NCBI RefSeq assembly: GCF_028009165.1
Contig: NC_079241.1
Location: forward strand, 5,456,001-5,520,000
Reading direction: 5' to 3'
Source of the DNA: Akanthomyces muscarius
Lineage: Eukaryota; Ascomycota; Sordariomycetes; Hypocreales; Cordycipitaceae
Length of the DNA: 64,000 nucleotides
In this document: piece by piece, positions 44,850 through 56,439 of the stretch
Layout of the letters: every line of letters begins with the position of its first letter
How positions within the stretch are numbered: position 1 is the stretch's first letter
The notes under the pieces: generated by a model
Database searches by the model: none
What the model was told of the DNA's origin: nothing
The model's input: only the letters and a program-made list of their open reading frames with translations
Made by a program: the position numbers and the translations under genes

Positions 44850-46718
44850 TTAAAAAATAGAGGAAATGATGCTGGAAAGTTTACTGGAGACGCGACTGGC
44901 AACTGTCGTCTTGGAAGCTGCAGAGAAAATACTGCGGCTTGTCTCTTCAGACTTTCTGCGCGACTGCATCTCAGAAACAAACTTGGGCCATGTGTTTGTG
45001 AGAACCAAATACTTGATATGGTGTTGGACTTTGTCAAAGACGACTTCGTCAAATTCAGCCGGAATATCGCCAGTATACTGTGCATAGGCTGAGGTATCAT
45101 CCGTCTCGGAGCCACTGCGACCACGGTGTAGAGGACCATCAAAGTCGAAGGGGGTGGCAGGGTTGACTTTGGCAGCCCCCCGCAGAATGCGAGCAGGCTT
45201 CTCAAAGATGGTTTCCATGTTCTTCAGGTCTGCCGATGGCAAATTCAAGGGGAACTCAGCGTCCAGTGGGCTGATGAAGTCGGCATAAATCTCAAGCGCG
45301 GCATTGTAGACTTCGATTTTCTGATCTTCGCCTGGCTTGCTAGTCGGCCACGATGCCTTCCAGCGAGCAGTGCGCGTGAGGAAGGCAATATTCTCGCCAG
45401 AAAAGTCGTTGAGTGCGGAAAACTCCTGAAGGGGGCCAGGGTTCTCGGCCAAGACATGCTCCAAAGCCTTCATCGTAATGACACGGTCGCCCATTTCACT
45501 GTCGGTGAAGTCCATGGGCTTACCCTTCTCAGCCATGCTGAGGGCCGAGGACTTCCATTCGACACTGGTCGATGATCGGAGTGTAGAGGTTTGCGACTCA
45601 GTCTCCCACTTGGCGTTGGCATCAGCGGCCCATTTGTTTAGTATCCAAAGACGGATCACCTGCACGGCGGGAACGAAAACAGTGAAGATCTCAAACATCA
45701 TGATGGACAAATGGATCCACTGACTCTGGGAGAAATACATGTTGACCTTGTCGAAAGCGGGAACGTAAGATGCAACAAGAAACATGGGCGTGGCATGTAG
45801 ACTGGGGTACATTAGCTGAGGCCGTGGAGGACGCCGCGTTGATGCTCACCTGGAAAGGCAGCAACCAATGGTTTGGGCGCGCCAGCCAAGGGTATCACGG
45901 ATACCCCAGGCTCGATAGATGAGGACAGGCGCAATCTATGTGCTGTTAGCATTGTATATCGTTGCGTTAGATGCGCTTCCCTTACAATCCAAGTCCAGAT
46001 AAACTGCCAAACCAAAGATGGCCACCACTCCCAACCACGGCCAAGCTCAGCCACCTGCGCAGGCAGGGTGGTGCTCTTCATCTCGGTACCAGGCAGGCCG
46101 TATGTGGGGTGGTATTTCTTGACAGCGAACCAGCAGGCCAAAGTGAGGAAAACCTGTATCATTGCTGTTAGTAAAACACCAACGTAAGGTTGCCGAACGC
46201 AACGGTACCTGAACAGCCATGCCAACGCTGATAAAGGACATGACGCGCTTCGTGTATCCCATGTTCCTGAAGCGACACAGCCATGACGTCCTGGCGCCAT
46301 TGCATCCTTGCGTCTTTAAGCGAAGAGCTGGGTGGGTGAACTGCTTCTGAAGCTTGGCGATGTGGAGGAACCTCAGGTTTGAGGCGTGGAAAAGGGCAAT
46401 GCCCAAGGGGAAGTAGATGCCCATAAAAAAGTACTGAATATCATAGGCCAAAACAAGCGGCATGGTATGCGCGATGGGATAGGTAATTTGAGCCAGAATC
46501 CAGTAAGAGTGAAGGAGAATAATAGCACCAAATGAGAGTGGTAGGCCACGGATCTTGAGGATAGGGCTCTTGCGGTTGATCCAGCAAAAGACCATGCCAC
46601 TGAGGACCAGCGTTGTCCATGATGCGGCCCATGTAATGTAGAAGATACCCAACCTGTCCCAAACAGGAGGAGATGTTGGCAGGTTGTAAACTGTGATACC
46701 AGGTGGGATCTGATCCAT
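44850..46718 (-). CDS. Seven-transmembrane protein with C-terminal RGS domain (GprK-like)
   Basis: Four exons (46718-46209, 46153-45986, 45935-45850, 45801-44850) join in phase over GT-AG introns; 571 residues. Seven hydrophobic segments are seen from about residue 18 to 310, including YITWAASWTTLVLSGMVFCW, SFISVGMAVQVFLTLACWF and IHLSIMMFEIFTVFVPAVQV. The N-terminus before the first helix is short and outside-facing by prediction. An RGS domain follows at about residues 365-540, starting with MKALEHVLAENPGPLQEFS and ending HHIKYLVLTNTWPKFVSEM. RGS domains speed GTP hydrolysis by G-alpha. The layout resembles fungal GprK-type hybrid receptors and plant RGS1. The ligand and G-alpha partner are unknown. 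The C-terminus is Ser-rich. Confidence 0.85.
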
Positions 46719-49547
46719 GTTGACCGTGGAGTAAAGGAAAGTACAGGAATGAAGATGACGGGGAAACGAGGCAAGCGAGAACACCTGGCTCGAGAAGCGG
46801 AATTGGGTCAACAGATATATTTACGTCCTGTAAATGGTTGATTACTTTTTTCCACTTGTCTTTATTATTTTCTTATTGTTCATTATTGTTCATCTTACTG
46901 TTAGTAGCAGTCACAGTTCCCAGTCTGTAGGTGGCAGGCATCCACAGGCAGTGTCGAGCTATGGGGCCGGCATGCTAGATCACCTCGATGGCTGAGACAT
47001 TTTGCTTTTCGAGTCCCGGAAACTGGGCTCTTGGAAGTCAAATCAGAGCTTTGCCTGCCTGGCTGCATTCGATCTTGACACTTGTGCGGGATGCCTGTCA
47101 CTCGGAAGTGCCCTGCATGTCCCAGACTCCCGCACCCACTTACACGAATCAACTGGCACAAAGAACTCAGGCCAAGGTCCGGTCCCCGCTGCGACTACAG
47201 CAGGAAATGATCTACCAGGCCGAGCGAAAAGCAATTTATTCGCCAACTGCGCAGGTCGCCGCGGGACAGGTAGTCGGGACGAGGCGCAACTTGGGACGAC
47301 TGGAAAAAGCAAACTTGCCTCCAGCTTGACCAGTGTAAAAGCGCAGCTCTCGCCACCACCGCGGCCATGCACCGTGTGCTTTCTTCTGCACATGCACAGT
47401 CTCGGGACAAAAGGAACAATCTTCGAGATCATGTCAATGTTGCACAGACGCCAGAACAATCAACGGGAAACAGCCAAGCGCCGCCGCCACGAAGCTAAGC
47501 ATTTGCGCGTGGCAAGAAACGGCGTGGCACCACGCACCATGGCATCAGCCGGCTCAACGTCCACTAGACAGACTGGGCTCCAAAGCCCGCGAGCCGCCGT
47601 CACGAACTAGGACTTCGAGGGATTTTTAGAGTTGTTTATTATTTCCACCGGTCTCAGTGGCCGTCGGGCGAAAGCTTGTGCTTGCTACCAAGGCAAGAAG
47701 CCACGCTAGTCTCCAGGTCCGTAGTTAGCCAAATTGGATGTCGTAGATGTAAATGACGGGCATGGCAAGGCCATGAACCGGGAAGATTCAGTTCCGAAGA
47801 AGCCAGCCCGCTTCCGTTTGGAACCCCTCGGACCAAAAATGTCTTGCTCTCTCTCGCCCGCGACACTTCAATGGCGTGATTGGCTGTCCTTCGACGCCGC
47901 AGTGCATCGCATTTGCGTGTTCAGCCTGGTTCTGGTCGCCCGCAAAAAAAGCAATGTCTCGGGGACCACCAAACTACCAAGCCGCCACGCAAATATCACT
48001 AATCGTAACTTGCTTCTTCTTTCTTCTAGACTATGCTCATCCTGCGATTGCCTTGCCATCTTCCCTCGTGGTGCTAACAGTCGCTTCCAAGGTTGTCTAA
48101 TTACATGTGCTGGCAACAGTAGGTGGACTCGCCGTTCACGAATTTCCGACTTATAACGGGATGTCTCTCGCATGTTCGTGGGTTCCGCCGGTCATGCGGG
48201 ACTGTTCGGTCACCAATATCTCATCACACTCTTTCATGGTGATGGGCAAGCATTTATTTGTCAAGAGTGCTCGTCACGGTCTGCGACTGAGTCAAAGCCG
48301 GATGCGTGTCCCTCTCGGTGTAGTAAACGATCCTCTCGGGCAAGCAGCGATCCGGCGCGGCAGAGGCTCCAGCTGGGTAACTTGCTTTCTTTTCACGCAT
48401 TCGGCCGGACAGGTGAGCATATTTTCTTTGGTTGGCTGTGGGCAGGCCCTTTTCCACAGGCTCGGCTTGCCCGCTACTACTGTAGCCAGTAGGTCTGGAC
48501 TGATCTCGAGAAAACTACTACGCAACCGCCATGCATTGATTCACTGACTCTTGTTTTGGGTAGAGACAGAAGGCCAGCGTTGTTCAGTCCTGTGGCACTA
48601 GTTAGGGACTTCTTTTGCCGTGCTTCGTGCCTAGTGAGCCGGCGTATCATGACCATCAGCCGTCCTTTTAAAGGCTGCATGGCACTACTGCAGCTACAAT
48701 CATGGAGCGCCCAACCCGCCACACTAACCAACCAATGAGCCGGCCGAAATGTACATATACGGAAGTGGAAGGCTTTGTAGTAGAAAGCTTGCAAGTTGCT
48801 CGGACTTTGCGTCTGAAAATTTTACTAAACGATCTACTTCACTGCAACGCAATGTGTTGTCACCTCGGAAAGTCGTATAAGTTCTGTCTTTCGCGGAAAA
48901 TAATGTACAGACAAGGGTGACCAAAAGATCCGTGTGGGACATGTTGTCGCTCAGTCCTTCTCTGATCAACACCCGCGCGTGTTTGTCTCTTTCTTTTTTC
49001 TCGCCTCTTTATTGCGCGAGTCGCGAGGTACGACGATCGGGACCGCCAATCGGAGAGATTCCGGCGGGTTGAGCCGAACTGCGCCGTCCAGCATGTGGCG
49101 TCAGCCACAGAGTTAGAGATGCGTATTTGTAGTCACATGTATGACACTGATGCAGCATCAGCGCGAGCCACTGAAGCTTGTGGCTGATGGGCACGTCTTT
49201 TTCAGGATACCCTGTGTTGTGAAGTGGCAAAGCGGCGATCTCTTGGGGTTTATTTTTGGTCCACTTAGAGTAGGAAAGAGGCAGTGTCCGCACAAGTATA
49301 CGATAAGTGACTCAAATATGCAGAGTATTTCGATTTTTTGCGCGAGATAAGCTAGTCGCTTAACAAGTTTTAGGACTGTATACTTTTGGGAACATATGTA
49401 AGACTGTATATGTATGTACAAGCCAACCATATCCGAGTCCTGGGAAACCGTGCAAGCCACCAACCTACAACTCGAGATGCTTTGAAACCGCCTGTATAAC
49501 CAACAGCTGAGACAATAGAGAAGAGAGCTGCGGACTATAGCTCATAT
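46719..49547. other. 2.8-kb gene-free region at the border to the accessory part
   Basis: No frame with a recognisable family was found on either strand; the longest frames (up to about 200 codons at 47002-47610) lack domain motifs. No terminal inverted repeats or long terminal repeats were noticed. It marks the change from dense housekeeping genes to widely spaced secreted-protein genes. Confidence 0.5.
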
Positions 49548-49991
49548 TTACAGGCAAAGGCCAACGGCGACGGAAACGTCGGCCGCGCAGGTGGCGTGGT
49601 TGCGGCCGGCGGGAACGCCGTGCTCCCACTCGATCTTGGGGCACTTGTCGTCGTTGGCGGAGGCCTGGACCTTGAAGCCGCTGAAGGGGCTGCCGTGAAC
49701 CTCGCTCAGGTCGTAGCTGACCTTGCCGTTCTTGCTGTCAAAGGAGAAGACGAGCGTGGGGACGTCGGTGCCCGAGGTCGCGCGAGCAATCTTGTAGGAG
49801 TGCTTGTCGCCGCCCTTGGGGAGGCCGTTGCTGTAGACCTGGCCGGCCGGGAGGTCGTGCTGGGTCTTGCCGTCGGTGACGAAGACGTCCCACTTGCAGT
49901 TGTTGTAGACGGAGGCAGTCGGGTACTGGGTCGGGACGCTGGCGGCGCTGGCGAGGCCGACGACGGCGAGGATGGTGATTTGCTTGAACAT
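49548..49991 (-). CDS. Small secreted Bys1-like (thaumatin-like) protein
   Basis: Single exon, 147 residues; the ATG at 49991 is chosen because a signal peptide follows immediately (MFKQITILAVVGLASAAS). The mature protein starts near residue 18-20, has the pattern YNNCKWDVFVTDGK and four cysteines, and matches the Bys1 family (named for the Blastomyces yeast-phase protein), small secreted proteins with distant likeness to thaumatin. Related proteins are abundant in secretomes of animal- and plant-associated fungi; no enzymatic activity is established. A TATA-like element lies 107 bp upstream. Confidence 0.83.
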   Translation of the reverse strand: MFKQITILAVVGLASAASVPTQYPTASVYNNCKWDVFVTDGKTQHDLPAGQVYSNGLPKGGDKHSYKIARATSGTDVPTLVFSFDSKNGKVSYDLSEVHGSPFSGFKVQASANDDKCPKIEWEHGVPAGRNHATCAADVSVAVGLCL

Positions 49992-51656
49992 TTTGAAAAG
50001 GGTTTGTGGGAATGGGTTTGAAAGGTATGTATGAGTTGTAAGTTGTGAGTGCAAGTGATGAGGAGGACTTTTGATTTCAAGAGGAGGCAAGCTCAGGTAT
50101 TTATACAAAAGCATGCTGCCGTGCCGAGCCATCGATCTGGCCACGGCTTGATGCCAACAGTCACCGAAATAGAAACTCCGATTGCGATGAAGCACATCGT
50201 TTAGAGAGAGAACGGTCTCGATTCCTTTAGGATTGATAGACCCGTAACGTAATGTCCAGGGTCCCGCTAGATGGCTCATGCTGACAAGTATCCATGGGGT
50301 ACCGAAAAAGACAACGCCGGTTGCTAGGCTATTAGTTATTGTAATAAGAAAGAGACGAAAGTGAAATAGAAAGAATATAAAAGGCAAGGAAGAAACACTA
50401 GAGATAGAGCAAGTTGGTAAGAATATTGAAATTGGTGAAAGATATGATGAGTTACTGCTTCTACCTAGGCGCCGTGATTTTCTATTTGGCATGTAGTCGG
50501 CTGCTCTTCCAGCGAAGGTGAAGGATTGAAGTTCCTGGGTTGACTCGGGCACCATGTCCACAATGCCCTCAATGTTAAGCGCGCTCGGGGACAATTCATC
50601 GGCCACATATGAGAGCGCTGTGACCAAAGGAGCTGGCGTAGCGTGCAACTCAAGGAGTGCAAGGCCCGGCGCCATCCAATTCGGGTAGATGGCCGCCTCG
50701 GAGCCTTTTCACATCGCCCCAGATCTGCGTCGCGCTGCCGGCTGACAGGATCAGGTCCAGAACAATTTCTGAGTGTCTCTAATTACCAGCAGCATAAGCA
50801 TTCCTTTGATCCTCCCGGCATTGACCCTATCCCTGCCATGGACTGTAGTTGACATTGAAAGTATACCGGCGACATTCGGTATATATTAGCAGATGGGATG
50901 GAGTGGATCTGCAAGTGCCACGTCGCAAACGTAAATATATTTTTCTCGCAGTGTCAGATGGGATTTCTGTCCCTTGGACAGTATTGACGACGTTTTACGT
51001 AGGCGCTGCTCTCCTAGCTACAGTTTCTCTTTCGCCATTCGTCAAATTCCTGGCAACGTGGCGGAAGCAGGCTCAACAATAGACGAGCTACTTTTTCTTC
51101 TTCTTTTTTTCCCTTCAATAAATGCTAGCCCGTCGCAGTCGGGGGTCGCGCAGTCGGGCTATGCTGGCAGTACAATTTAGACTTTCTACGGCCGCCACAG
51201 GCATACCAATTCCAAGCACGACCACTGCAGCCCCAGAAAGTGGAAATATCACGGGCGCGGGCAGTGGCAGTGGCAGTGCACAACTCACAGCACAGCGGCG
51301 GCCTGTGGCTCTACCCGACAGCCTTGTTGGCGCCATGTTCTTGTAAGTCGTACGACAGACGAGGTGGAAATAACGTCACGTTTCGCTCTTGTGCTACAAT
51401 AGCTACGTGTCTGAGCACAGTTCACTCGCTAGGCAGAATTCTGTACATTTTCGATCCAATAACATGTTTTTCCCTTGACAAGTCCGTGCTGTGAATCACT
51501 TCTGCGACGGGCGCATCGTGAGCGCCCAGCGCACCACCCCCGCTTTTGAAAGACTCATATACCAAACAAACTCCCCCCCGCGCCATATTCTTGCCAAAGC
51601 AGCATCATAATAAAACTGCAGCTTTTTTTCATAATACAACTTCAAGGGCAAACAAG
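49992..51656. other. 1.7-kb divergent promoter, Bys1-like and Nudix genes
   Basis: The stretch separates two divergent genes. On the minus strand the Bys1-like frame stays open from 50675 and its outer part (50470-50675) has a coding-like composition with no recognised family; it may be a relic. Nothing else was recognised. Confidence 0.45.
50098..50105 (-). promoter_or_regulatory. TATA box of the Bys1-like gene
   Basis: TATAAATA on the minus strand, 107 bp upstream of the start codon at 49991, in the expected place for a strongly expressed secreted-protein gene. Confidence 0.6.
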
Positions 51657-52246
51657 ATGACTACCCAAGCACCCAAGCCCAGGCCTTCCGTCGGCGTCTC
51701 GGTCGCTGTTGTCAACCCCAAGGGCCAGGTGCTGTTCAGCAAGCGCAAGGGTAGCCACGGCGCCGGTAAGCCTACAGGACAATGGACCGCGGGACGCGGG
51801 ATGCTAACGAGGTGCTTGTGATTAGGAACGTGGCAGTTCCCAGGCGGACACCTGGAGCATGGCAAGACGCCGCTGGAATGCGCCGAGGACGAGGTCCAAG
51901 AGGAAACAGGCCTCCTTGTCACGGGCGTCAAGATTGTGACGCTGACCAACGACATCTTTGAGGCCGAGGGCAAGCACTACGTTACACTTTTTGCCAAGTG
52001 TACGATGAACGACCCAGACGCCATCCCCGAGGCATGTCTTACTTCCATCCTTCTTAGAATTTGCTACTAACTCTAGTACAGCACAAGGAAAAAGACAAGT
52101 GCGAGGGGTGGGAGTGGTGGAGTTGGGAAAAGTTCTTCTCGGGCAAGGAGACGGGCGTGGCCGAGTCCAACGAGCTTTTCCTGCCGCTGAAGAATCTTTT
52201 GAAGGAATTCAGTAGTGTCGATGAGCTGAAGGCGGCATTTCACTAG
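51657..52246 (+). CDS. Nudix hydrolase
   Basis: Three exons (51657-51765, 51826-52031, 52082-52246) give 159 residues. The Nudix fold is complete: [20 protein letters not shown], then [20 protein letters not shown] and EVQEETGL. The metal-binding EVQEE core of the Nudix box is kept, but the upstream conserved Glu is Lys and the Arg of the usual REUXEE motif is Asp. The C-terminal part ([13 protein letters not shown]) resembles NUDT15/MTH2-like enzymes that act on oxidised or noncanonical nucleoside triphosphates. The second intron begins with GCATGT and ends TACAG; only this GC donor keeps the frame. No targeting signal is seen, so a cytosolic enzyme is likely, although its neighbours are secreted proteins. 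Confidence 0.9.
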
Positions 52247-52416
52247 ACGATGGAGCATAAAATCTTGTGGTGTAGATAGTGATATTACATGAATGATTCG
52301 GTATGAAATCATCGCTAATTATGCTCTAGTCGTTACACAGCCTTCATTAATCACTTGGCCAAACCAAGTAGCCCCCCTCCCCGTTTGTCATGATATTGTT
52401 GATTGCAAAAAAACGC

Positions 52417-53037
52417 CTACTCAAAGTTGCGCTTGACCGTGACCTTGACGCAGGTAGGGTTCTGGGGGCCGGCCTTGCCGTAGACCCAGCTGAGGGTCTT
52501 GTAGCGGTACGACGAGTAGTAGGAGTCGCAGATGTACCAGTTCTCAATGGGCTTGGGCGTGCCAGCCTCGATGGGGACCTTTGTGTCGTCGATGCCGGAG
52601 AAGAGGGCGAGCTTGTCGTCGGTGAACTGGACGTACTGGCCGTCGCTAGGACCGGGGTAGAAGACAGCCTGGGCGACGTTGGAAGAGGGGTCGGCGACGA
52701 GGTGCATGGCAGAGTCGACGGGGAGGTCTGGAGGGTAAAGTGTTAGCATGTATCGCAGTGACTGATGAGAAATGCACATACTGGAGGGCAGCAGCCAAGT
52801 CAGGAGACCGTTGTCGAGGTTCTGCTCGCTGGTGGAGTTGAGGTGCATCGTGACCGGGCGGTCGGTCAGGCAGAGGCTCTCGATGGCGGCACCAGAGTGG
52901 CAGGCGCCGATGTACTTGTCGTTGACGGTGGAGTCATCGGACGTGAGCTGGATGTTAAAGGGCTTGGACTGGATGTCCTGGGCCGAAACGGCCATGGCAG
53001 AGGCCAGGATGGAGGTGGCGACAGCGGCAGTCTTCAT
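52417..53037 (-). CDS. Small secreted protein (DUF7907-like)
   Basis: Two exons, 53037-52782 and 52727-52417, over a 54-nt intron (GTATGT, GCTAAC branch, CCAG) whose length keeps the frame open if unspliced; 188 residues when spliced. A signal peptide is present (MKTAAVATSILASAMAVSAQ). The mature protein has FNIQLTSDD, ACHSGAAIESLC and a PGPSDGQYVQF stretch, and resembles a fungal secreted family that I associate with DUF7907; function unknown. It contains four cysteines (ACHSGAAIESLC, WYICD, TCVKV), one N-glycosylation site (NST) and no membrane anchor. A TATATA stretch lies about 155 bp upstream. It converges on the Nudix gene with only 170 bp between the stop codons. Confidence 0.8.
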   Translation of the reverse strand: MKTAAVATSILASAMAVSAQDIQSKPFNIQLTSDDSTVNDKYIGACHSGAAIESLCLTDRPVTMHLNSTSEQNLDNGLLTWLLPSSMCISHQSLRYMLTLYPPDLPVDSAMHLVADPSSNVAQAVFYPGPSDGQYVQFTDDKLALFSGIDDTKVPIEAGTPKPIENWYICDSYYSSYRYKTLSWVYGKAGPQNPTCVKVTVKRNFE

Positions 53038-54827
53038 GTTGATGGTGTGGTGGTGGTGGATACTATTAGAGGTGTGTTTGTAGAGTGTTTGTAGTATGTA
53101 AGTCGAGAGTAGAAGGTGCAAAAGAAGACTGTGATGATGATATTGATGATGATGAAAAAAATGTATGAGAATTGGGGATGAAGCCTAGTCTATATATGTG
53201 TGTCTAGGACAGGAAAGGAACGATGTGCAATGTCTTGGATTTTGGCTTTGGGCAGTGGTGGTTTGCTCGACCGGCAGCAGGCGGTTCGAGATGTGACGTA
53301 AATTCTGTGGTGCTCCCCCAGGCAGGAAGGGTCGTTGTGCAGGGGACCTTTCCCACTGTCCGCGGAGTCGCAGCCCTGCAGAGAGGCAAATACGAGGAGG
53401 GTTGGCTGGTGACTGCAACGCGATGACGTCCAGGCTAGATTGTTTTGGTAGCGGTGGCGCGGCGATCGGACTGTACTTACTGGTAAGGGTCTCTTGGCAG
53501 ATGTTTACGGCCGGGAGTATCACAGTCCTCCGTGAGGACAGCCCAGAAATAGGCACAAGCTTTACTGAGAGTACGGATTTTCGGATTGTTTGGTGATGAC
53601 GGCAAAACGATCGCCACTTACCTAGTTGCAAGGGCCGAGGAACGATGCGCTCGGCTGGTTGGGGGATGCTGCAGCGGCCACGCGCGCTGTAATGTGCACT
53701 GTTTAGGCTTGGGCCAGCTTTGCAGCGCTGCGGTTTCTCGTATTCATCCTCTTGCAGCGGTCTTGTTGGCCTTGTAGCGGGGGAACTAGTCCACTAAATG
53801 CCCCAGAACCCCTCCTGAAACCCACTGGAGGACCCCGCTGTCAGCCGGGTGCTGTCGAGCTTTGCCAGGGCTGCGGTGCACCATCGTCATCTCTCCCGCC
53901 GCATTTGCAAGCTCAACAATGCCATTTCCATCGCAACACTGCACATTGATGCTACCCAGACGCCCAGCACCGCCGCACTATTTCCACCATGGCCGTCATT
54001 GTCTTGGCACTTGGCATTTCGTCTAGCAGTTCTGGCCCTCGCTCCTTGGCGATACACCCTGCTTACCCGCCAACCTGCCAAGGATAGTACCAAAAAAAAA
54101 GGGTAGTAGCGATTATTTACTGAGATAAGGGCAATTATGAAAATGAGAGAAACAAGACAAGTACTAATAAAGAAGAAGAATAGTGAAAATAAAAACAAAA
54201 CTGATGGAACAATTTCAGGCATGAACCAGTTTCTCCTCCAGAGCAGCGCTTTTCTGTCGTCCACCTAGGTACCTGTACTTGATCCCGCTTCGCAAACACC
54301 GGTCCATCTCGTACCGGCCGATGCTACGCAGAGAAGAGAATACCACCTTTGCGCTTCGTACGAGCCCTGATCTACCCTGTCAACTTGCTTCCCGGCCGCT
54401 TGGCAATCCGGACCAACGCCCCGAATGCTGCGTTGCCGACGTCACAATTGCAACCTTGCGCTCCCAAAGGATCTCGCCAACCGGAACAAGACGGGCGATC
54501 TTGTCCATTGTACCTGAACCAGCACATCAGTTTGATGTTCAATTTGTTATCCATCTCTTGCCGGCCTTCGGATACATGCTGTTTCCTTCATTCGACTGCT
54601 CTGTCTCACCGCTTACACCGGCTTTGACCGGACACCTTGTTACCACTCCGCCATTACGAGCTTAGGCAATCAGGCTCCGTGTCAGCGCAAAGGATGCAGA
54701 GACATGTCGTTCGATAAACGAACTGTTTCACATTTTTCCCCCTCCAATACTCCGTACCAGTACAAGGATCACATTGACAGGCTACATTGTCTCGGCCAAA
54801 CACAGCTAACCCCCATCCCTTTTCTTT
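53038..54827. other. 1.8-kb intergenic region in the accessory part
   Basis: This stretch lies upstream of the DUF7907-like gene and downstream of the beta-helix/lectin gene. No coding frame with recognisable motifs was found. Confidence 0.5.
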
Positions 54828-56439
54828 TTAACTGCTCTTGGTCGTATCCCAAATCACATTCCCGGACCCATCCTTGATCTGAATCCATGGTGCCTTGTTC
54901 ATCACCACCATCGTGCTCCCGCGCCCGCCCGTGTTCGAGCTCCATTGCAGCGCATTGTTGTAGTACGTGCCCAGGTTCCCGTCCGCCCCGAATCGCAGCC
55001 GGCACCCGCTCGGCTTGCCGCAGCCCTGGCTGAGCGTGTGTCCGCTCGCCCAGACCGGCTTCCCGCCCTGCAGCACCACCACGTTGCTGTCGCCCTGGTA
55101 CTGGGCGACCACCCCGTGCAGGTCGGCAAACGGGCCCGAGTCGGACACGACGTCGAGCTGGCTCTTTTGGAACGTCTTGGCGTCAGCAAGAGGCAGGCTG
55201 CTGCACAGAAAATTGGTCATGTTGCCGCTGGACGCCGCAAACTCGGGCTGCAGGTTCTTGGACCCCGTAACCCCGGCCGGAAAGTAGACGAAATTGGCAT
55301 TCTGGTTGAACACTTCCTGGATCGGGCCCACGCAGTGCGATGCGTCTGAGAAGCTCGACTTGGGTTTGGTGGCGCCCGACGCATCGTTTCCGGTAACCTG
55401 CATCTGCGTTAGTTCTCGTGACGCTGTGAATGAATGAAGTCGCAAGTTACGAACCGTGATGCCACCAGTCCAGCCGTTGACCGCAATGGGGAACACGACA
55501 TGCCCGCTGATGCTGTTGCCAGTAATCTCTGCCGGTCCGTGGAGAGCATACGGGTCGTTAAAGGACCACACATTTGCTCCAATGCCGATGCCGAGGTTGA
55601 AAATCTTGTTGCCCTGGATTTTATTGTTCGTCACCTTGACACCTGCGTAGCTACCCTGATACTGGCCGTCCACCATGTTGATAGCACCGAAGCCGAGATA
55701 GTCAGGGGAAGAGACGATGGTATTGTTGTTGATGGTGCTTCCAGGTGAGCCAAAGATTACAATACCGCCATCCGTGGGGCCATTGATCTGTAAAACAGTT
55801 AATACCCTGTCAAAATGAGTTTATCAAGCCTCCTACCGTGTTACCCTGGACTAGCGAATCGGTGCAGTCAAGCGAGATGCCGTCTGCCCAGAGACCTTGG
55901 CCTTGGTCATTGTAGCCAGACTGACCGCAGGGCCCAATGTCGTTATTCACAATGGTGGCCTGCTTGCACGGGCTGCCATCGTTGCCAGACCCAATGACAT
56001 GCAGGCAGCTCCAGCCGCGCGGGTTTCTCGACGCCACGTTGGACACCACCTGGCCCGTCGACTGGCCGCCAATCTCAATGTTGGCGCCGCCTTCCTGGTG
56101 GAAGCCCGCCCCGGCGCGGTTGCCGTCCAACTGGACGTTCTTGATCTTGATCCTGTTGAAGCGGCCCGCAATCAGGGTGTTGGTGGCACTGCCGGGCGCC
56201 ACCTGGATCGTGGCCCTCGTGTTGCCGGTCGGGTAATTCTGGGTCGAGATCTCCTGGTCGTCCGCTGTGAACGAGATTTGGTCCGTAATCTTGATCAGGG
56301 CGTTTTCGCACAGCTGCACCACGGCCCCTGCGCCGCCGCTACGGAGCGCATTGTTGATCGTGCTGTGGTCGCCTGAGGAGATGCAGGCGGCGGAAGCGAC
56401 GGCGGGGAGTGTAACGAGAAGAGCTGCAACTTTCACCAT
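54828..56439 (-). CDS. Secreted right-handed beta-helix protein with C-terminal bulb-type lectin domain
   Basis: Three exons (56439-55837, 55787-55455, 55397-54828) join in phase 0; 501 residues. A signal peptide (MVKVAALLVTLPAVASA) is followed by a region (about residues 20-340) with regularly spaced short strands such as RIKIKNVQLDGN, QVVSNVASRN, TIVNNDIG and VQGNTV, as in parallel beta-helix polysaccharide-modifying enzymes. The C-terminus (about 400-500) shows QGDSNVVVL (residues 413-421), matching the mannose-binding QxDxNxVxY motif with Leu for Tyr, then two diverged repeats, which is the bulb-type lectin fold. Catalytic residues cannot be assigned. It probably acts on or binds a polysaccharide outside the cell. 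Alternatives are a non-catalytic wall-binding protein. Confidence 0.75.

Noticed and set aside
46719..49547. Possible degenerate transposon in the long gene-free region
   Set aside because: No terminal repeats, target duplications or recognisable transposase or reverse-transcriptase motifs were seen.
53281..53300. GGTTCGAG motif resembling a tRNA B box
   Set aside because: The flanking bases do not complete the B-box consensus and no cloverleaf arms could be formed.
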